Positions 9,808 through 20,925 of a stretch of DNA of 64,000 nt are shown piece after piece (position 1 is the stretch's first letter; each line of letters opens with the position of its first letter). Origin of the DNA: Platanthera guangdongensis (Eukaryota; Streptophyta; Magnoliopsida; Asparagales; Orchidaceae); NCBI GenBank assembly GCA_039583875.1, contig CM077150.1, positions 187,864,375 through 187,928,374 of the forward strand. Direction: 5' to 3'. The notes below the pieces were generated by a model. It saw nothing but the letters and a program-made list of their open reading frames with translations, ran no database searches and had not been told where the DNA came from. Position numbers and translations under genes: made by a program.

Positions 9808-10976
9808 TAAATTGTTATCAAAACCACTTGCAGATACCTAATGTCTGTTAATGAAGTCATCTTCTTACCCTGCAGATTAAGGCTACAATTTTGAAACATC
9901 GTTTAGATTTGTCAAGTAGTCTCTCTGATGACTTCCATGCAATTTAAGAAGGTCTTTTTCCGTCTTGTGATCACTGTCCTTGCTATGAGCACAAAACTAT
10001 GTTTTCCGCAACAGACTTCAAGCCCATCATTGAACGAAGTCTTAGTCTCTCCTGCAGTGAGCTTCTCTGGTTGCAGTCCATCATGGAAGAAAGTTATAGC
10101 TCTATGTGCGATCTCGCAGAGCCATCCCACTTAGCCCCTTCTCGCATTTATTGTAGCCATCATCGCAAAATCATTTCTACATCCTTGCATGTTACTTCGT
10201 ATTACCACTGTTCTTACCTTCTTCTCTGTCGAAGGAAATCGTTCCTTAGTATCGTTGTTTCAGTTCATGTTGCTTTGTCTAAAAGTTACTGCTACCTACT
10301 TCTTTGTCGTAGGAAAAGGCTACTCTGTCGCAAAAGTTTTGTCGCAACTCAAAAACGGGCTTAGGTGTTGAGCGATCAGACTGTTTTCGGAGGAGGTTGG
10401 GAGGGATTTTGTCTGAAACTCTAATTGCAGTCCACCATGCCCTTGATCCGATGACTGTGATGATTTCAGTGGTTTTTAGGAGGACCATGATGGTACCAAA
10501 AGTATTTCTTTTTATATATATCCTTCTTTTTTATTGTGTCGTAACATCATGCCAAATACTTATTTTACCAGGTACCTTTACTGGTGCATCATAGCCTAGG
10601 AACGAATTTTAGAATTCACAAGGAGCAATTTTAACCTTATCAATTACAAAAGGTTTTCCTATTATCACGGAAAAAATCACTCATAATATTCTAGATAGTT
10701 TTAAGATTGCAAATGATTTCAACTACTGTTTTCAGCACAGATACACATTGGTAACAGCATGATGGGCATCGACAAGAAGAGCTTAAAATACAAAACAGTG
10801 TAAATAATTTATTATAGAACTGTAAATTTGATAAAAAAAATATTAAAGAAGTTTATTTTTTGCTAATATTTTGAATAAACCAGTGCATTGCAGTACAGCA
10901 ACAAGTATCTAGTTTTTAAGAAGTTTCAAATGTGAGTAGTACATCGTTTTTCTTATAAATAATAAAACATATACTA

Positions 10977-11030
10977 TATAGGATATTAAGCTAAAGCTAG
11001 CCCTATAGGATATTAAGCTAAAGCTAGCCA
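10977..11030. repeat. 27-bp direct duplication
   Basis: TATAGGATATTAAGCTAAAG followed by CTAGCC occurs at 10977 and again at 11004, nearly perfectly, in AT-rich sequence. Confidence 0.85.
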
Positions 11031-11569
11031 GCCCAAATTCTTCCCAAATTCAAACTATATAAAAGTAGAACTTGAGCTGATTGCTATGCGATCAAAGGTA
11101 AGTAGTGAATGCCATTAATGGTAACTGATGATCGCCAAAGTTGGCCAAATTCATGAGAGAAGAAAAACAAAGCTCAAATTTTCATTCAATTACAAATTTA
11201 GAGACACAAGAAGCCAAATGCGCTGTACATAGGTATAACTGATCATGGGAGCAAATAAATAAAAAGACTATAAAGAAACAATAATAAAAGTAAATCTATA
11301 CAATCAATTGTGATTTATACAAATATAGGTACCAAAAAATCCTAAATAATTGGAAAAGTAAATCTTATTAAGTACACTTGAGAAGTCATCTCCTACACAA
11401 TCATTCAAGTGCAATCGTCATAAAAGTGGTACTAGTCCCTCAAGTAGATGGTAAGAAGGGAAACAACTCTGCAGGAGACGACAACAATTACATATAAGTC
11501 GACTTCAACTATTATATGAAGGAAAACATGTCTTTGGTGCAACATTTAGAATGCCCAATATATCTTTCA

Positions 11570-11672
11570 GGAGGGAGGGAGGGAGGGAGGGAGAGAGAGA
11601 GGGAATGGGGACAGTGGCAGCATTGGAGAGAGAGAGAGAGGAAAGAGAGGGAGCGGAAGGAGGGAAGAGAGG
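11570..11672. repeat. GA/GGGA microsatellite
   Basis: Runs of GAGG and GA. The overlapping Glu/Arg-rich and Ser/Leu-rich frames on the two strands are products of the simple repeat. Confidence 0.9.
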
Positions 11673-12678
11673 CAGGTGTTGGGTCCCACATCCATCAAGA
11701 AAGAGAAAGAGAGAGTATTGATAGGTTAAGGACTGGTTATAAGGCAATAATTAACAAAAAACTTGAGATTTTTCTCTTTTAAAAGAATTATCATGGGAAT
11801 AAAATTATCTTGTGCTGGAAATAAATCCAAGGATATTTTTCTTCATTCAACTAGATTCATTTTAGACGGTATTTAAAATAGTCCAATAATTTTGGGTCAA
11901 ATTTGAATTGTCTCGTGACAGTGGGGTGTGACCAACAAGCACGAGTTTCATGCAGTCAAAGCCCTCCTGGATGTGGGGAAGGCCGTCCGAGAGCATTGAG
12001 CAAGTCAGGGTACTATCACAGTCGGGTTACTACCACAGTCGGTGTATTTCTACAGTCGGGGCACTGTCGTGGTTGTTCATAGCGGCGGAGCCCTATGTCT
12101 GTCACTCTCTCTCCACACACACACACACACACATCTTTTTATTAAAGACATAATATGCAATGTAGAAAAATTCATATTGAACAAGCACTAACACAGCCAA
12201 TTTAAAGCATTTAATTCTTAAATACATAATCGAAAGCAATCAACTTTATGTGAAAACTTTTGTAATTTTTACAATATCAAAAAAAATTAAATGTTGACCG
12301 CATGTTATTTTTTGTGATATACAAGCACGGCCACTTGCATTTATTGGATGATCACAATCATTTCTTTTCTAAATGACACGGTGCTAACATTTGTTTACTC
12401 AGAAAAGTGAACTCTTATCACAATCTTTAGAACGCTGTGCCAAGTGTAAGTGTATCTACATGATAGCAAGTGTAGCTGCACGACAGCAGGTGTATCCACC
12501 TATTTTTGGGTAGTATCGGTAGCGAAAATGTATCCAGTACAGTACAGGTACTTGGCCCTTAGAGAATTGTTCTTTATTGTTCCTAAGCTATCTAATCTTA
12601 AAACAATTCAAAAGATGCCACAATAGTACTTGTCAACTCTCATCACTTTTGAACCTTCAAATCTCATTGGTTTCTAAG

Positions 12679-13165
12679 CACCTTCAGATCAGTTTTCAAA
12701 TCGTGCTGGTACTTTCATTGCTCAGGGTTATTCAATCAGTTTGAATGTTGCAATTTTGGTGAAGGTACAAAGTGATCACCACGAGGTAGTTGCAGATTTG
12801 ATGCAGACCAACTTTATTTTCTCAATTCCATGGGATGGACCCATGTCATTTTCCACCCCGTATATTTCCGTTCAATGGTCTCTAAGATTTGAATTTTTCA
12901 CAACTCCCGCGCACGTGGACTTGAGCAGGTAATCTTTTGTTTAGAAGCACTTCTTCCCCATTAATTTTGTAACTGAGTTGTAATCATCTTAATCTTTGTT
13001 CTTTTTCTTTCAAGTCACAGATATGAGCACCCCATGCTTGTTGAGGAAAGAGAAAAAGGTGATTGGGTTCTTCCTATAACTGTATATGCGCCTCCAGTTC
13101 GCTCTGAAGCCGTACATGCCATAAATGAAAAGGCGTTCTCCGTTGGAAATTTGTTTCCTTCTTGA
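12679..13165 (+). CDS. Last two exons of an RGP1-like gene (RAB6A-GEF complex partner 2 type)
   Basis: Exon 12679-12928 follows a TTTCTAAG acceptor and reads in frame from SDQFSNRAGTFIAQ through VKVQSDHHEVVADLM, FSIPWDGPMSFSTPY and VQWSLRFEFFTTP. A 92-bp GT-AG intron (12929-13020) follows. The last exon, 13021-13165, continues YEHPMLVEERE and WVLPITVYAPP, and ends FSVGNLFPS then TGA. I chose the acceptor at 13020 because it joins as DLSRYEHP, the form I recall for plant Rgp1-domain proteins. In fungi and animals Rgp1 pairs with Ric1 as a Golgi exchange factor for Ypt6/Rab6; the same role in plants is inferred. Earlier exons were not found, so this may be a gene end or a fragment. Confidence 0.75.
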
Positions 13166-13303
13166 AGGTTAGCCAAACTTTGGGTTAATAATCCTTCGTT
13201 TCCTGCCATTCACTTGGGAAATAGTTGGTTGTGAAGCAGTGATTATGACAAGAACCATTATAAATTTGTCTTGCCTATTAGTCTATTTGAGTTATTCTGA
13301 GAT

Positions 13304-13323
13304 ACATCATCATCATCATCATC
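13304..13323. repeat. (ATC)n microsatellite
   Basis: About six ATC units in the 3' flank of the RGP1-like exons. Confidence 0.85.
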
Positions 13324-13578
13324 AATTTTCATTTGGTCAGTGTTAAAGATGTGTTAAACCTAATCTTCCAAATCTACAATGCATGTTGTGTTAAACCTGA
13401 TCTTCTAAATCCTCGGCACGTCAGTTCTACAGTTTTTTCTAAACCTTGCACACTATGTTTACTGAGCTAATATGTCCATCTCTCGCCATTCACTGCAAAT
13501 ATACAATAATACAAGCACAAGTTTATTTTTCACCATCTTATTTCCAATAACTATTTCTCCCGCCGTCCCAATAATTTA

Positions 13579-13806
13579 GGCTCAGTTTGACATGACATTT
13601 TTTCTCCGGTGAGTTTGCCCAAAAACACCACCGTCATAGGATACCGTCATAGGATGTATGTTTGACATGACAATGGTTCCGTCCCCAGGAAAAGAAAACT
13701 AATTTGGAATAAAAGTGAATGAAGTTCCTTAGGTGAGGTCGGGCGTTCCCGAACAACGGTTCATAACCACGCGTTCACGACCTCTGCTGCTTTGCCAAAT
13801 GGAGCC
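13579..13806. mobile_element. Possible small MITE, degenerate ends
   Basis: The left end GGCTCAGTTTGACA and the reverse complement of the right end GGCTCCATTTGGCA agree at 11 of 14 positions and are both flanked by TA. The length (228 bp) and the absence of a frame fit a MITE. The short flanking duplication leaves the superfamily open. Confidence 0.4.
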
Positions 13807-13809
13807 TAA

Positions 13810-16608
13810 TCATTCTTCGGTTTATTCTCCATACTTCAGTCGCATTCATTAGTTCGATTGGACAATTGATGAATGCTTATGTGGATATATTGAACATCAA
13901 CAGCCTAATTATATTTTATTAAATTTTTCTATCTCAAAGATATATATATATACACACACGAGTGACAGGCACGGGCCTACGGCCCCATGGCCACGCGCCA
14001 CAGTACCCGGCCGCCGACGGCGGGCTCCGCCCGCCCCTGGCGGGCGTCGCCCGCCCACCCTCCCAAAGCCTGCCCCAGCCCGCCCGGCCCAGCCGCATTT
14101 TCCATGGTATAAGAGTGAATAACCCTTTGGTGCGAAGACAAAATTGGAAAGCCCAATATTGCACCAAAGAGTGTTTTTTCCTTATAGAATACTGTGTGGG
14201 CGTACCGGCAAGGGGCAAGGAGGCTCCAAATCGAAAAGTGATCAACATGAAAGTTGTAGATCTCGCCGAGACGAACAAATTTCATGTTGATCACTTTTTT
14301 ATTTGAAGCCGTCTTGACCTTCGATTTGGGCCTCGAAATCTGGGGCGGCGAGAGTGCTACAGTAAAGCCTCTCGCCGCCCCCGATTTCGAGGCCCAAATC
14401 GGAAGCCAAGACGGCTCCAAATCAAAAAGTGATCAACATGTAAGTTATTCGTCTCGCTGAGATCTACAACTTTCATGTTGATCAATTTTCATTTTGAGAC
14501 CATCTTGACCCCCAAAAAGTCTTGCCCGTACGCCCGCAACGTATGTTTGCCGTCGCCAAACCTTCTTTTTAGTCCCACACCGCCCGTTCAATTAGGAATT
14601 TCGAGTATATATTGATATTTCCGCAAGTAGTGTTTGAAATAAGGTATCTTGGCAGCCTTGCGGGCTTGCAAATCGCCGCCCCCGGAGGCGGGCCTGTCAG
14701 CACACGCATTCAGCCACCGTGTGGGCTACATAGCTTTTATGGGCTAAATCTGGCGGGCCCAGCGGGCTTACAAATCGTCTATATTTTTAAAATAACTGTT
14801 TCGTTTAGTCCCACGCCGGGGATAAAAATTGTAATTTCGAATATATATAGAGAACTCGGCGATCAATGTTTGAAATTAGACACTACAGGCGGGTTATGCA
14901 GGGCTATACCATGCGGGCTATACAGGCGGGTAGGATTATATCGGGCGGGCTAGTTGTTGAGCTAACTGTATGTTGGGTGGGCGTGCCTGATTTAAGTTTT
15001 TCAGAATTGAAAGGGTAAAATGATAATTTCACATAGATTTAGGCCACCCTATTATGTAGGTTTAGGAGATCTATAAAAATGTGGAGAGAGGCGGTCGGTT
15101 TGATCATATGACTGCTGAAATAGTGAGACAGATCCAACGGTCTGAATCACTCCAATGAATTTAAAATTCATGTGTTTCATATTTTCTTTATAGTGAGAGA
15201 TATATAAACACACACACGTACTACATGGCTCGAGGTACTATCACGGCCACATGGGGACCCGTACATAACTGCTTGTATGTGCGTGTGTATTCGTACATAA
15301 ATATACAAATATACATTATCATTTATATGGACATTCCCTCTAACTTTGCATTATTACAAGGACCTCCCACTAAGTTAATGTTGTTAATATACAGGCACAA
15401 AAAAAATCTCCGAGGGATCTTTAGTGTTTTTTGTTTTGTACATGTATGCTAACGATATAAATTGTGAATTTAATGAGTGGTTTTGGTAAATTTGAAGGTA
15501 GAGGGAATGTTCTTTGTAATTATGCAAAGTTAGAGGATATATATATATATTCTACTATATACAAGGATATATGGTAGTGTAATGTCGATCATCATCAAAT
15601 TAATCTGAACCATCTGATCTAATCATATCATAAAATATCAGTCGTTCGATCACAGAAACGAATCAGAATCGTCCATATTTTTTTTAGGTCTCCTAAACGT
15701 AGGATGATATGATGTTTTAAATCTATAAATTTTGTAGGACCCTTATCCTATAATGTGAATTTATTATTTTACCCCCTAACTTTTAAAAGTTTAGGAATAT
15801 AACGAGAAAATTGATTGGACCATTAGCCAAATAATGTAGCCCACAAATTTTTATATGCCCCAAACCCTACTGGCTTGCTATATGATAAATTTCAAACAAT
15901 CCTTTCTTACCTTATTATTTAAACACACACAATACCATATTGACGATGCAGGAATAAAGGTAAGCGCATGAACAACTCCGCGGTTGAACAATGTCTGGCG
16001 GTTAAAAAAATATAATATATAGCCCGTCGGCTTCACCAGTCGAGGGCAGTTGGAGCCCGCCCTCATAGTCCGGGTACTGACGCACATGGTATTGAGGGGG
16101 GGGGGGGGGTCTCCTGTGCTCTGTCACTCGTATATATAAGATATAGAAATACTTGATGGACCATTTTGAATTTAAGGCCAAGTTGCGTCATAGATCCAAT
16201 TTTAGTTGGATTTTTAGGATCATGGTCTGCAAATAACCAAATTTTCAAAAAAAAAAAACGCCTCCCTCCATCTCACAAAATCCATGACAACCTACTTTGC
16301 AAAAACAAAATCTAACGGCAACCCAAGACCGCCAGCCAACCGGCGAGTTTGCCAGACTCTCGAGAACCCGCCAGTGGAATCGGGTTAGGCCGCCGACTGC
16401 TCCGCCGCCAGGGGCATGACAAGCCTTGAGTTACTTCGGGTTAAGCCCATAAATCCCACATTGTGGGATAAATTTGGGTGTATATAATATCTGCCCGCCT
16501 ATTATTTCTGAAATTAATTATATATCAGTTCTACGCACATGTATAAATAGGAATGTTTAGGGTGGCTGAGTTGCGCCCGCGGGCTAACGGGCAGTGGATG
16601 CTTTCAAG
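13810..16608. other. Non-coding interval with inverted terminal-like motifs, superfamily unknown
   Basis: No protein homology seen. ATATATAC then ACGAGTGACAGGCAC occurs at about 13940-13974, and its inverse (GTGCTCTGTCACTCGTATATA) at about 16116-16136, so a roughly 2.2-kb non-autonomous element with inverted ends is possible. Between them are a nested palindrome (14221-14505), GGCGGGC-rich stretches (14640-14960), a (CA)n-adjacent TATA-rich tract (15195-15225) and a G run (16097-16110). Confidence 0.35.
14221..14505. repeat. Large nested inverted repeat (two arms of about 140 bp)
   Basis: The left arm (about 14221-14352) and the reverse complement of the right arm (about 14367-14505) are nearly identical, with a 14-base centre (TGCTACAGTAAAGC). 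Each arm contains a smaller hairpin whose stems are GTGATCAACATGAAA and TTTCATGTTGATCAC around GTAGATCTCGCCGAGACGA. Either strand could form a long hairpin RNA. The open frames across it on both strands are side effects of the palindrome. Confidence 0.85.
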
Positions 16609-16962
16609 TAGTAGTGGGCAAAAAGATCGGGCCCAGTGGGCCGGCCCGGGCCCGGTAAAAGCCCATCAAGGCCCAGCCCGGTAAAAGCCCGGCCCGGGCC
16701 TAGCCCGGGCCCAGGGCCCCAATGTAGTGTTAATGCCCGGGCAGATACACGGCCCGGGCAAAGCCCGATTTTCGGGCCGGCCCGGGCCCGGGCTAGAGCC
16801 AGGCAAAGCCCGACACAGTGAATCGCCGCCCGGCTCTTACAAGAGCCATTAGCTGCTAACGGCTCTTAAAAAGAGCTGTTAGCAGTTGTACTGCTGTACA
16901 GCAGTATAGAAGGGCTGCTGTACTGCTGTACAACAGTACAAGGCCGAGGGCCTAGGCTGAAC

Positions 16963-18634
16963 TGTTAAATTTTCTCAAGATGGTCAGCAAGATAGCCCAA
17001 ATGCCAAATTAATATCTTCGGAACTATCCAGTTCACACCTTGAACCAGCAGAAATCCAGGGAGCAGGCTCAACACACCAAGCACATGGAAGAACAAGCAG
17101 ATCTTATATTCATTTAACTTCTTTACAAAGCGAGGTATACATAGCGAGACATGATTTCGCTAGTATGAACAGCTGTAAACAGAAAGCACCAAAAAACAAG
17201 CCGGGCGGACAGCACCGGAGCCCGCCGAGACCGCCGAGGTCGCCGAGGTCACCGAGTCCGCTGAGATCGCCCGAACTTAAATGCAATCCGCGAAATAGCC
17301 ACGGAGTCCGCCGAAGCCGCGAGGCCGCACGGACACACCGTTATTCGCCACCTGCTGATGAACTGAGGAACAGACCTCCTACCCGCCTGAGACCGGCGGA
17401 CAGGTTATTGAAGCTGGCAAAGTTGAAACAGAGCTGACAAGCCGCAGAGCGACCTCCTGCTGAATCCGCAGAGACCGCACAACTTCCAAGTACTTGACCG
17501 AAGTCACAGCCAAACTCCTGGCTGCTTGAAGCTACCCGCGCGACCTGCACACAACACACAGTTAACTCTAAATCAATCCGCGCGGACAGAAAAACTGAGA
17601 CCGCAGCACCTCGCCGAACCCCACTTACTGTTCACTCAGTTACTGTAGACCTGCCAGGGGGTCCTATTTATAGGCGAAGTGAGGAGTGTGGTCACCGCCC
17701 TAGAGATAGAGACACCGCCCCAGCCCGCGCAATAGCAAAACCACCGTCCGCCAAGTCCGCAAGGACTTAGCCGGTTCCAAGGATCAACCCGCCAGGAGCA
17801 AGACAACTTTGACGAACCCTCATCAGTCCGCTCAAGCTATGCAGACAAGGCATCAGCCCGCAAAGCCTACAACCACTGCAAGACAGCAACCTCCTTCAAT
17901 GGCTGTCCCCACAAACCCGAGGCAGTACGCAAGACTCAAGCCTCAATCCGCCACAAGTCCACGACCAAAGGCAGATAACAACAGTCCTCTCGGTCAACAG
18001 CGGACTTAGCGGATACTTCGGACACCATGGTCTTGGCACAGAGTGTGACCAAGTCCAAAACCATCAAAGGCCAATGCGAGCATGACGGACATAAACTCCC
18101 GTCCGCCAAACACCCTAGCACACAGACCGCCAGTAGTCCGCAAGCTACTCGCACACCTGCCCAACGTAGCAGCCATCTCCCGGACTCCACACACCAGTCC
18201 GCCAACGACCTCCACAGCAAAGCACCTGCTGTACCACCAGAGCTCGACAAGGCCTCAGCCAAGCTCTAAGCCCAGTCCGCAACAGCCCATACCGCGGACA
18301 CACTAGTCCGCATGCATCCCGTGGACATGAGCCAAAACCGCCAATCAGCACAAGCTTGCACCACGGCCACTGAGCAATGCACCAGTCCGCAAGCCACTAT
18401 CCGCTCAGGCCGCTCCTTGGCTAAACCAAACAGCCAGCGTCCTATCCGCAGATAACAGGCCGCATAGTCCGCGGACTTCACCCGTACAACCTGCTCAAAA
18501 GAACAGCCGGCTTCCACTAGACTTTCCACCAGGCCGCACACAACAGTCCGCCCAGTCCGCCTAGTCTGCCAACGCTGTCTGCCCAGGCCGCTCAGCCTGT
18601 CCCGTTAACCACTTCCACTTCACAAATTTCAACA
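16963..18634 (-). repeat. 3' LTR of copia C
   Basis: On the minus strand it runs from TGTTGAAATTTG (18634) to TTTAACA (16963). A minus-strand TATA box, CTATAAATAGG, lies at about 17664-17674. U3 is packed with GCGGACT/AGTCCGC motifs, and R/U5 with CGGCGACCTCGGCGG-like phrases. The many short frames on both strands (17165-18541) are not genes. Confidence 0.92.
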
Positions 18635-20455
18635 CTCCCCCTTGAAGTGGGAAGTGGTGACCAAGCCCAGCAAGCTGCGCAAGCGTTCAAAGGGCCCCTT
18701 CGATAGTGGCTTCGTGAAAATATCAGCAAGATTATGTTCACTCCGAACATGCCCGACCAGCAGAGACCCCTCCAACACCTTCTCCCTGATGAAATGGTGA
18801 ACGATCTCTATATGTTTGGTCCTAGCGTGACACACTGGATTGTTAACCAGTTTGAGAGCACTCTCATTGTCACCCCGGATTAAAGTTGGCCCTTGCACTT
18901 CTTCATGAACATCCTCTATAAGCCTCCTCAACCAGATGACTTCCCGAGCAGCCAAGGCCGAAGCCTTATACTCTGCCTCCGTAGTTGAGACGGACACTGA
19001 GTCCTGCTTCTTGCTACACCACGAGATGCTAGCTGAACCGCAAGTGAACACATAACCTGAAGTAGACCTCCGATCATCCGAATCACCGCCATAGTCAGCA
19101 TCCGTGTACCCAAGCAACGCAAACTCCGAGTCCCTTCCATAGAGGAGTCTCATGTCAGAAGTCACCTTGACATACTTCAGAATACCCTTCGCTGCCACTA
19201 GATGAGATTTCCTTGGTTCAGGCATAAACCGACTTACTCGGCCAACAACATAAGCAATGTCCGGCCTTGTAATCGTCAGGTAAATCAAGCTCCCAACAAG
19301 AGCCCTGAACACCAAGGGATCATGAAGAACCCTTCCCTCATCTCGTCGAAGCTTCAGCCCAGGTTCCAGTGGAGTAGAGCACTTCTTCCCTTCGCCCATG
19401 CCGAACCGCTTCACAATGCGATCTGCATACCCTTTCTGGTAAATGAGAATCCCGCACTCCTTCCTCTCCACTTCAAGACCGAGAAAGTGATGCAGCTCTC
19501 CCAAGTCTTTCATCTCGAAGCGTATAGCAAGCTCAGCCCTGAGCCTTGCTACTTCCCCCTCCGAATTCCCTGTGATGATCATGTCATCCACATACAGCAG
19601 GACCAAGACTAGAAGCTCCCCCTTCTTCTTGACGAACAAGCTTGAATCCGAGTTGGAAGCAAGGTATCCACAGAATTGCAAGTACTCTGCAATCTTCCCA
19701 TACCACGCTCTAGGAGCTTGCTTCAACCCATAGAGAGCCTTCGTGAGTTTGCAGACATAGTCCGGATGATCTTCAGAAACGAAACCGAGCGGCTGATTCA
19801 TGAAGATGTCCTTGTCAATCTCTCCGTAAAGAAAGACATTCTTCACATCGAGTTGCCACAACCTCCATCCCTTGCTAGCAGCCAAGGCGATCACCACTCT
19901 AACTGAAGTCATCTTCGCAACCGGACTAAACGTCTCCTCATAGTCTTCTCCATACTGCTGTGAAAATCCTCTAGCGACCAGGCGAGCTTTGAACCGATCA
20001 ATGCTCCCATCAGCCTTCTTCTTCAACTTATACACCCACTTGCAAGTAACCGGAGTAATGCCATCAACCTTGGGCACAAGGTCCCATGTTTCATTCTTCT
20101 TCAGAGCATCAATCTCTTCTTTCATGGCACCTTCCCACTCCTTCACTCCAGTGGCCTCGTTGAAGGTTGCAGACTCTCGCTCATCCAGAGGACCTGCAAA
20201 GAAGCAGGAGACAAAGCTCACTGCATTCCCATCACAGTACCGAGCCGGTGGCTTAACAACCCTCTTCGATCTTCGAAGGGTCAGCTCCTTGCTCGCTGCT
20301 TCCGTTGCTTCTTCGGGCTCAACTCCTACTTGGGGCAAGCATTGAGCAATGCTCCCACTGCTTCCTGAGCCAGAAGGCTCAGCCTCGGAGTTAGAAGCAA
20401 CAGGAGCTGCTGGTGAAACATCAAGCTCCTCTTCCAAGCCATCAGCAGCCACCAC
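18629..20455 (-). CDS. Copia C reverse transcriptase-RNase H (intact frame)
   Basis: The minus-strand frame is 608 residues. The N-terminal acidic linker carries RRSKRVVKPPARY. RT begins EWEGAMKEEIDALKKNETWDL; then come CKWVYKLKKKADGS, RLVARGFSQQYG, LDVKNVFLYGEI, ALYGLKQAPRAWY, and catalytic YVDDMIITG at about residue 290. RNase H has YTDADYGGD, RSTSGYVF, TTEAEYKA, RGDNESA and the tail LADIFTKPL. LDVKNVFLYG has Asn where Ala is usual (LDVKTAFLYG-like), but the catalytic Asp residues stand. In the full element this belongs to one polyprotein with gag, PR and IN. Upstream the frame is broken, so this part could only be made from an internal start. Confidence 0.93.
   Translation of the reverse strand: MVAADGLEEELDVSPAAPVASNSEAEPSGSGSSGSIAQCLPQVGVEPEEATEAASKELTLRRSKRVVKPPARYCDGNAVSFVSCFFAGPLDERESATFNEATGVKEWEGAMKEEIDALKKNETWDLVPKVDGITPVTCKWVYKLKKKADGSIDRFKARLVARGFSQQYGEDYEETFSPVAKMTSVRVVIALAASKGWRLWQLDVKNVFLYGEIDKDIFMNQPLGFVSEDHPDYVCKLTKALYGLKQAPRAWYGKIAEYLQFCGYLASNSDSSLFVKKKGELLVLVLLYVDDMIITGNSEGEVARLRAELAIRFEMKDLGELHHFLGLEVERKECGILIYQKGYADRIVKRFGMGEGKKCSTPLEPGLKLRRDEGRVLHDPLVFRALVGSLIYLTITRPDIAYVVGRVSRFMPEPRKSHLVAAKGILKYVKVTSDMRLLYGRDSEFALLGYTDADYGGDSDDRRSTSGYVFTCGSASISWCSKKQDSVSVSTTEAEYKASALAAREVIWLRRLIEDVHEEVQGPTLIRGDNESALKLVNNPVCHARTKHIEIVHHFIREKVLEGSLLVGHVRSEHNLADIFTKPLSKGPFERLRSLLGLVTTSHFKGEC
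18635..18643 (-). other. Polypurine tract of copia C
   Basis: The minus strand reads AAGGGGGAG directly before the LTR start TGTTGAAA. The pol frame runs through it and stops at a TGA inside the first six LTR bases (18629-18631). Confidence 0.88.
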
Positions 20456-20925
20456 CGGTGCTTCATCAACCTTGCTACTTCCGATTAGCTCAACCGAGCC
20501 ACCTCCATATGACGCAGCTCGTCAAAGACAACGTCTCTTGACACCACGAACTTCTTCGTCACAGGGTCCATGCATTTCCATCCATTCTTCCGCTCATCGT
20601 AGCCAACAAAGACAAGCTTCCTTGCCTTCGCATACAGCTTAGTCCATGAAGCATCCGGGACATGCACGTAGCAAGTCGAACCGAACACCCTAAGATGTCC
20701 CACACTTGACTTCTCCTTCAGCAACAGCTCAATAGGAGTCTTCATGTTGATAGGGCTGAGCGGCATCCTGTTGATGACATAAGCAGCACAAGACATCCCC
20801 TCCGCCCAAAAGGACCTTGGGATATCTTTCGCATGAAGCCATCATTTTCAAGTCTCCATCAAATGACGGATCTTCCGCTCCGCTACTCCATTTTGTTGTG
20901 GAGTGTGAGCACAAGTAAGCTCCCG
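20456..20925 (-). pseudogene. Copia C integrase C-terminal half, frameshifted
   Basis: Across 20797-20925 the minus strand reads ELTCAHTPQQNGVAERK, the end of the integrase core with the catalytic Glu, but in a frame closed by TAA just before it (20926-20928) and TGA after it. Coding resumes at 20796-20485: YVINRMPLSPINMKTPIEL, RVFGSTCYVHVP and KARKLVFVGYDERKNGWKC, the copia integrase C-terminal region. At least one frameshift separates the two parts, and another change separates this from the RT frame. Confidence 0.88.

Larger units (their letters stand above)
9811..12678. other. Low-copy-looking interval, no identifiable gene
   Basis: No recognised protein. A possible exon follows a splice-acceptor-like CCCTGCAG at 9881 and reads IKATILKHRLDLSSSLSDDF to a stop near 9946; I do not recognise it. 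The frames at 9912-10594 are short and unconserved-looking. The interval may be introns and untranslated sequence of the gene whose last exons are at 12679-13165, or unrelated sequence. It also has a 27-bp duplication, a GA microsatellite and a (CA)n run at about 12113-12132. Confidence 0.4.

Noticed and set aside
11516..11782. Arg/Glu-rich 88-residue frame
   Set aside because: Translation of the GA microsatellite.
16636..16821. Pro/Gly/Ala/Arg-rich 61-residue frame
   Set aside because: It is the GGCCCGGGC subterminal repeat of hAT 2, not coding.
17165..18541. A series of 60-110 residue frames, repeated at 23220-24411
   Set aside because: They are in the two LTRs of copia C and come from stop-poor GTCCGC-rich sequence on both strands.
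19202..20642. Plus-strand frames of 76-136 residues
   Set aside because: They are shadows of the intact minus-strand RT-RNase H frame of copia C.
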